Of a DNA stretch of 64,000 bases, positions 59,739 through 64,000 are shown one piece after another. Source of the stretch: Chloroflexota bacterium (GTDB lineage Bacteria; Chloroflexota; Anaerolineae; Aggregatilineales; Phototrophicaceae). The stretch lies in the NCBI GenBank assembly GCA_011523735.1, contig WTGB01000166.1, forward strand, positions 60,504 to 124,503, read 5' to 3'. The notes under the pieces were generated by a model that saw nothing but the letters and a program-made list of their open reading frames with translations, had not been told where the DNA came from and did not search any database. The position numbers and the translations under genes were made by a program. Position 1 is the first letter of the stretch. Every line of letters begins with the position of its first letter.

Positions 59739-60995
59739 GTGCAGATCCGAACGCCCAAAAAATATCGTGGCGTCCAAAGGCGGAGCATCATCAGTTGCCG
59801 CCGCCTCATGTTCTATCTGCTGATGATCGCTCTGATCTGCGCCGGCATCGGCATCCTGCTCAACAGAGAAGTCTTCGCGCCGGTCGTGCAGGAGGCTCTT
59901 TACGATGTTATCCGCCAGCTAGAAGACCAGGCGGCCACTATGTCTGTGCCCGAGCCGACGCCGACCATTGATCCGCGCAATCAGCTAGTTGAGGCGGACA
60001 ACTACTGGCGGCAGGGCGCGCTGGGCACAGCGACCGAACTCTATCAAGAGATCGCCCCCTCCCTGCCGAATTCGGTCGAGATCTTCCGCCGCATCGCCCT
60101 CGGCTTGATCAATAGCAGCCGCTATGCCGAGGCGATCAGCTTCGCCGAACGCGCGATCAATGCCGATCCCTTCAATCCCGACGGCTGGGCGATACAGGCT
60201 TGGGCGCTGGATTGGGACCTGCGGGCGACGGAAGCGCTGGCCAGCGCCTTGCACGCCTTGGAACTCAATCCCGATCATAGCCGCGCGCGCGCCTACCTGG
60301 CGGAGATCTATCTCAGCCTGGGGCAAGCGGAACGCGGCGAAGCGCTGGTGGAGGCTTTGCTGGAAGACGATTCGGACAGCGCCGAAGCCTATCGCGCCCG
60401 CGGTCTCATCCGGCAGGAGTATCGCTTCGACTATGACGGCGCCCGCGAAGATTTCCAGACAGCCTACAGCATGGCGGACAATATGAACCTCTTCGCGGTG
60501 GATATCGCCATCCTCGAAAGCAATCTGCGCAATTATGAGGTCGCGCTGGATTTCCTCAGCGATGTGCTGGCGGCAAACCCCCGCAATGAGGCGGCGCTGC
60601 TGCTCACTGGCAAGGGCCACTGGGGCGCTTATGGCAATCCGGCCCAGGCGCAGCGCTACCTGCAAGACTGCGTCGACTTTAATCCGGAAAACTTGAATTG
60701 CCAGTTCTGGCTGGGTTACATGCAAAACAAGCTGGGCTCGATAGAAGATGCGTCGCTGTCATTCGAGAAGGCCATTGAACTGGGCAGCGTCAATCCGCAG
60801 CATTATTATTGGGCTGGTTTCTCACAGATTTTGCTGGGCAATTGTTCCCGCGCGCTCGCCTATCTTGAGCCAGGGCTGCGGCTTGCCATCCAGGGCGGCT
60901 ACCGCCAGTTTGCCGCCGATATTGAAACGGTCATCCCGCAATGCAATCCTACCTTTGTCGGGCGGTCAGAAGCTGAAGCGGCCAGCGATGGGTGA
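59739..60995 (+). CDS. Membrane-anchored TPR protein
   Basis: A 418-residue protein. A hydrophobic segment at about residues 23-41 (LMFYLLMIALICAGIGILL) anchors it, with a basic cytoplasmic N-terminus and the rest outside. Eight or more tetratricopeptide repeats follow from about residue 85 to 400, as in AEAISFAERAINADPFNPDG and AIALGLINSSRY-type helices. GAGGTGG precedes the GTG start at 59739. It begins 33 bases after the HAD stop and may share a transcript. A protein-scaffold role at the membrane is inferred; partners are unknown. Confidence 0.8.
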   Translation: MQIRTPKKYRGVQRRSIISCRRLMFYLLMIALICAGIGILLNREVFAPVVQEALYDVIRQLEDQAATMSVPEPTPTIDPRNQLVEADNYWRQGALGTATELYQEIAPSLPNSVEIFRRIALGLINSSRYAEAISFAERAINADPFNPDGWAIQAWALDWDLRATEALASALHALELNPDHSRARAYLAEIYLSLGQAERGEALVEALLEDDSDSAEAYRARGLIRQEYRFDYDGAREDFQTAYSMADNMNLFAVDIAILESNLRNYEVALDFLSDVLAANPRNEAALLLTGKGHWGAYGNPAQAQRYLQDCVDFNPENLNCQFWLGYMQNKLGSIEDASLSFEKAIELGSVNPQHYYWAGFSQILLGNCSRALAYLEPGLRLAIQGGYRQFAADIETVIPQCNPTFVGRSEAEAASDG

Positions 60996-61040
60996 ACCGG
61001 GCTTTGCCAATCCCTGCCCCAATGCTATTGCACAAGAGTA

Positions 61041-61847
61041 TTAGCCACGGGCTCTGCCGTCAGCGTCCAGCTCGAAATAGCGCAAACTGCTTTTCATATC
61101 CTCCAAGCGGTCCATCTCCAGCACCATCACGGGATTCCTGGGCAGCGCGCGCAGCTTTGGCAGGATTTCACCATACTTGAGGACGCCTTGCTCCCAATCA
61201 AAGCCGTGGTGCTCATCCATCACGCCGTTGTTATTGTTAAGATGCAGTTCGATGATCCAGGGGCGCATCGTCTCGAGCCAGTCGTCAAAGCCGACATTGG
61301 GGTCAGAGAAAAGATAAGCATGCCCGACATCAATGCAGGCTTTCAAATAGGGGTGGTCAAGTTCACACAGCAGATTGCTGATGATGGTCGGATCAAATTC
61401 CCACATGTTTTCGATGGCGATGACGACATCGTATGCTTTCGCATAATCCCCTAGCGGACCCCAGAAATCAACATTTCGCTGATGCCAGCCCTGGCGATAA
61501 AAATCGTTGTGCAGCAAGCCGATATAATTGGCGTGGAATACGACCTGCTGGACGCCCAAGCCCGCGGCAATGCGGATCACATGCTCATAACGCCCGTAAG
61601 TCACCATATTAATCCGCTCGTCAGGGCTGCCTGAGACCAGATCCATAAAGGGTCCGTGCATGGTCAGCGGTCCCGCCACATCTGCCAGCGCGGCTTTATA
61701 TTCCTTGTGTAGGGCGCGCCATTCACTATCGAGCACTTGCGGCAAGGAGAAAGCCATAAGCTCGATGCCCAAACCGCGCTGGCAAGCCAATTGGACGCAA
61801 TCGTGGAAATTGCCAATCCCTGCGCTTAGCGCCACTCGATCTCTCAT
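61041..61847 (-). CDS. Sugar phosphate isomerase/epimerase (xylose isomerase-like TIM barrel)
   Basis: A 268-residue TIM-barrel protein of the AP endonuclease 2/xylose isomerase-like superfamily. Metal-ligand motifs are VVIAIENMWEFDP (Glu), CIDVGHAYLF (Asp-x-Gly-His), ELHLNNNNG (His) and VLEMDR (Glu). It would isomerise or epimerise a sugar or sugar acid, or act on inositol-type polyols, in the cytoplasm. The frame is complete, with MRDRVALSAGIGNF at the N-terminus. It stands divergently from a DPM1-like gene 216 bases away. Exact substrate unknown. Confidence 0.85.
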   Translation of the reverse strand: MRDRVALSAGIGNFHDCVQLACQRGLGIELMAFSLPQVLDSEWRALHKEYKAALADVAGPLTMHGPFMDLVSGSPDERINMVTYGRYEHVIRIAAGLGVQQVVFHANYIGLLHNDFYRQGWHQRNVDFWGPLGDYAKAYDVVIAIENMWEFDPTIISNLLCELDHPYLKACIDVGHAYLFSDPNVGFDDWLETMRPWIIELHLNNNNGVMDEHHGFDWEQGVLKYGEILPKLRALPRNPVMVLEMDRLEDMKSSLRYFELDADGRARG

Positions 61848-62063
61848 GGATATCTTTCTGTCGGCTGATTGCTCAGGTCTCGCTGCCGGGGCGAGCGTGC
61901 CTTGAATATTGCTTCTCTCTTAAAATCTTACACCAGCTTTCACGGTCAAATCAATAACTCCCAACGCTATCGTGTATCTATGATGTTGGGCAAGCGCAGC
62001 TAGCCTTGTCTTTCCACTTGCGCGCTCATCGATTACTATCGTCGGAAAGGAGGTCAGCGAATT

Positions 62064-62771
62064 TTGAGACCAATCCTGGTCATTCTGCCCGCCTATAACG
62101 AAGGGCTAAACATCGCCCGAACGGTGAGGGATATCCGCGCCCAATTGCCCCAGGCTGATGTCCTTGTCGTGAACGATGGCTCCGCCGACGATACCGCCGC
62201 GGCAGCGCAGGCGGCCGGCGCTCGCGTGCTTGAGTTGCCATTCAACGTGGGTATCGGCGCGGCTGTGCAAGCCGGCTTTCAGTTTGCCGCGACCCGCGAC
62301 TACGATATTGTCCTGCGCAACGATGGCGATGGCCAGCATGCGCCTGAAAACAACCGCGTTTTGCTGGACTGCCTGGAAGCTCACGCTGTCGATGTGGTTA
62401 TCGGCTCGCGTTTTATCAGCGCCCGCGGCGACTATGGCACACCCCGGCTGCGGCGCTTGGGCAGCGGGATCCTGGCCCGCCTGCTATCCATCATCGTGAG
62501 CCAACGCGTGACCGACCCGACCTCCGGCTGCTCTGCCTACAACCGCAAAGCCATCAAGCTGCTCGCCCAATTCTATCCGCATGATTATCCCGAGCCCGAA
62601 GCCATCGTCATTCTGCATCGGGGGGGCCTGCGGCAAATGGAAGTTCCTGTGACAATGACCGCGCGCCTTCACGGGCAGTCGTCGATCACGCCGCTGCGCT
62701 CGGTCTATTACATGATCAAAGTCATCCTGGCGATCTTGATCAATCTGCTGCGGCGCCCACCTACATCCTAA
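62064..62771 (+). CDS. Family 2 glycosyltransferase, polyprenyl-phosphate sugar synthase-like (DPM1-type)
   Basis: A 235-residue GT2. ILVILPAYNEGLNIARTVRD opens the GT-A fold, DVLVVNDGSADDTA is the nucleotide loop, RNDGDGQHAPEN the DxD-like metal site, and TSGCSAYNRKAI the conserved acceptor-side motif. It resembles DPM1-type enzymes that load a sugar onto polyprenyl phosphate, which would supply donors to the GT-C proteins at 47-56 kb. A strong AAGGAGGT Shine-Dalgarno lies before the TTG start at 62064. The C-terminus has no membrane helices of the usual fused type, which is unusual for some relatives but normal for DPM1. Confidence 0.85.
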   Translation: MRPILVILPAYNEGLNIARTVRDIRAQLPQADVLVVNDGSADDTAAAAQAAGARVLELPFNVGIGAAVQAGFQFAATRDYDIVLRNDGDGQHAPENNRVLLDCLEAHAVDVVIGSRFISARGDYGTPRLRRLGSGILARLLSIIVSQRVTDPTSGCSAYNRKAIKLLAQFYPHDYPEPEAIVILHRGGLRQMEVPVTMTARLHGQSSITPLRSVYYMIKVILAILINLLRRPPTS

Positions 62772-62807
62772 GCCGCCCCGTTTCGCCAGCGTTAATATCG
62801 CTCCGAA

Positions 62808-62881
62808 AATAATCGAATCAAGATTAGATTTGTCATTTCTGGCCATCTGCGTGTATAATCTTCCTTGCGAATTCGATTATT
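62808..62881. promoter_or_regulatory. Promoter of the family 5 binding protein, flanked by an 11-base inverted repeat
   Basis: TTGTCA (62830-62835) and TATAAT (62854-62859) are 18 bases apart. AATAATCGAAT (62808-62818) and its exact inverse ATTCGATTATT (62871-62881) flank this promoter, with centres 63 bases apart, about six helical turns. This fits an operator for a repressor bound at two sites. Confidence 0.55.
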
Positions 62882-62913
62882 CGCCTTTGGTTCACTATCA
62901 GTGAGGGAACATT

Positions 62914-64000
62914 ATGCGTCTTAAACTTTCTGTATTAGCTGTCTTGTTCATAATCAGTACGCTTTTCGGCGGCGCTGCCATCGCGCAAGACACCAGCGAA
63001 GTCACTATTCTGTATTGGCAGGCGGTTTCGATCCTGAATCCGTACCTCTCCGGCGGCACCAAAGACTTTGACGCGGCGGCGCTAATCCTCGAGCCGCTCG
63101 CCAGCATCGCCCCGGACGGCACCATGGTGCCCGACTTGGCGGAATCCATTCCGACGCTGGAAAATGGTGGCGTATCCGAAGACTTGACGACTATCACCTG
63201 GAAGCTTAAGGATGGCGTGGTCTGGTCCGATGGAACGCCGCTCACAGTCGATGACTTGATCTTCACTTGGGAATATTGCACACATGAAGAGGGTGGCTGC
63301 TCGACCAAGCATTTCTACAATGATGTGGTCAGCATGGAAGACATCGGCGGCAACCAGATCAAGATCACCTTCGGTGTGCCCAAGCCCAATCCCTATGATC
63401 CCTTCGTATCGCAATCCGCGCCGATTTTGCAGAAGGCGCAATTCGCCGATTGCATGGGCGCCATGATGTCCGCCTGCACCGACCAGAATTTCGCGCCGAT
63501 TGGCACCGGTCCCTTCATGGTTGACGAATTCCGTCCCAACGATGTGGTCACCTATGTCGCCAATCCGAATTATCGCGAAGAGGGCAAGCCACACTTCGAT
63601 CGTGTTGTCTTCAAGGGCGGCGGCGATGCCGAATCGGCCGCGCGCGCTGTATTGGAAACGGGTGAAGCGGATTATGCCTGGAACTTGCAGATCTCGCCGG
63701 CCGTATTGAGTGGCATGGAAGCGGCTGGCAACGGCACCGTCGTGGTCGCCTTCGCCTCCTCGGTCGAGCGCCTGATGCTGAACCAGGCTGACGTCAGCCC
63801 CGATAATCCGAATCGCTCCGTCTGGATGGCAGATGGCTCAAACGACCATCCCTTCCTGACGATCCCGGAAGTTGCTGACGCCTTGTCTCTGGCCATCGAT
63901 CGCAATATCATTGCCGGGCAGCTCTATGGCGCTGGCGGTCAGGCTGCTTGCAACATGGTGAATGGCCCGCCCGTCAACGTGTCGGAAACTTACCTCGGCT
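62914..64000 (+). CDS. ABC transporter substrate-binding protein, family 5 (partial)
   Basis: The first 362 residues, running off the right edge. The signal peptide (MRLKLSVLAVLFIISTLFGG...AIA-Q) is followed by TILYWQAVSILNPYLSGG, PLASIAPDGTMVPDLAESIP and ITWKLKDGVVWSDGTPLTVDDL, the hallmark of SBP_bac_5 proteins (oligopeptide, nickel or sugar binding). DVIFTWEYCT and PIGTGPFMVDEFRP continue the family pattern. GAGGG lies seven bases before the ATG. The permease and ATPase genes, if any, would be downstream, outside the window. Strong promoter with flanking inverted repeat. Ligand unknown; a peptide is typical. Confidence 0.88.
   Translation, partial: MRLKLSVLAVLFIISTLFGGAAIAQDTSEVTILYWQAVSILNPYLSGGTKDFDAAALILEPLASIAPDGTMVPDLAESIPTLENGGVSEDLTTITWKLKDGVVWSDGTPLTVDDLIFTWEYCTHEEGGCSTKHFYNDVVSMEDIGGNQIKITFGVPKPNPYDPFVSQSAPILQKAQFADCMGAMMSACTDQNFAPIGTGPFMVDEFRPNDVVTYVANPNYREEGKPHFDRVVFKGGGDAESAARAVLETGEADYAWNLQISPAVLSGMEAAGNGTVVVAFASSVERLMLNQADVSPDNPNRSVWMADGSNDHPFLTIPEVADALSLAIDRNIIAGQLYGAGGQAACNMVNGPPVNVSETYLG

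Noticed and set aside
1..64000. CRISPR arrays, IS elements with transposase, rRNA operons, prophage genes
   Set aside because: No regularly spaced repeats, transposase motifs, rRNA-like sequence or phage structural genes were seen on either strand.

Overview
The window is a GC-rich (about 58-62% by eye) bacterial chromosome segment, densely packed with metabolic, glycan-assembly and transport genes. No rRNA, ribosomal-protein or phage structural genes are present. The mix of large polytopic GT-C/YfhO-type membrane proteins, TPR proteins, an F420/LLM-type flavin oxidoreductase, a form II CoxL-like molybdoenzyme, HpcH/HpaI aldolase and periplasmic binding proteins with Ala-X-Ala-Gln signal peptides fits a Chloroflexota (Anaerolineae-like) genome, probably from a metagenome. 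That placement is inference from gene content. Many genes have a clear TATAAT-type -10 box, often with a recognisable -35 box 16-18 bases upstream.

Layout. 1-4841: an amidohydrolase running off the left edge, a coiled-coil membrane protein, an overlapping DUF433/DUF5615 toxin-antitoxin-like pair and a sugar-nucleotide epimerase. 4842-11058: a rhodanese, an orphan molybdopterin-binding subunit, a patch of gene debris (orphan signal peptide plus a copied 5' end of the gene at 9295), a Phd/VapC-like module and a polytopic membrane protein. 11134-21682: an SDR, a GSAM-like aminotransferase, a secreted clan-A glycosidase, and a leftward operon of glycosyltransferase, YfhO-like, VOC and metallo-beta-lactamase genes, then a GNAT and an isochorismatase. 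21827-28194: an EEP hydrolase, TrmH, an unusual phosphofructokinase, an HpcH aldolase, an MFS transporter, ThpR and a SnoaL-like protein. 28449-34560: three tandem paralogous type I periplasmic binding proteins, a nucleoside hydrolase behind a promoter/terminator-hairpin arrangement, and two small genes.

34924-40021 is the most striking locus: five tandem family-2 glycosyltransferase paralogs with nearly constant 5' and 3' ends and divergent middles. The first two start-to-start intervals are both exactly 1032 bp. 40110-47205: a class V aminotransferase with an altered PLP-binding residue, an LLM oxidoreductase, an epimerase, MogA, a cupin, a low-GC protein of unknown function and a cysteine synthase. 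47493-55654: three GT-C-type membrane glycosyltransferases, a metallophosphoesterase and two unknown membrane proteins. 55846-64000: a TPR protein, a low-GC DUF262/HNH protein beside a complete tRNA-Sec (UCA) transcription unit with its own promoter and terminator, then DUF1330, HAD, TPR, sugar isomerase-like and DPM1-like genes, and a family 5 solute-binding protein running off the right edge.

How the genes work together. Most of the window concerns cell-envelope glycans (epimerases, GT2, GT-C/YfhO) and uptake or turnover of organic solutes (binding proteins, nucleoside hydrolase, glycosidase, aldolase). Molybdenum-cofactor chemistry is represented by the CoxL-like subunit and MogA. Three spots (3.0-3.8 kb, 8.4-9.3 kb, 56.4-58.6 kb) and the genes at 27.8 and 44.4 kb have lower GC and look like accessory cargo inserted between host genes. 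The tRNA-Sec gene implies that the organism reads some UGA codons as selenocysteine, although no selenoprotein is evident here.
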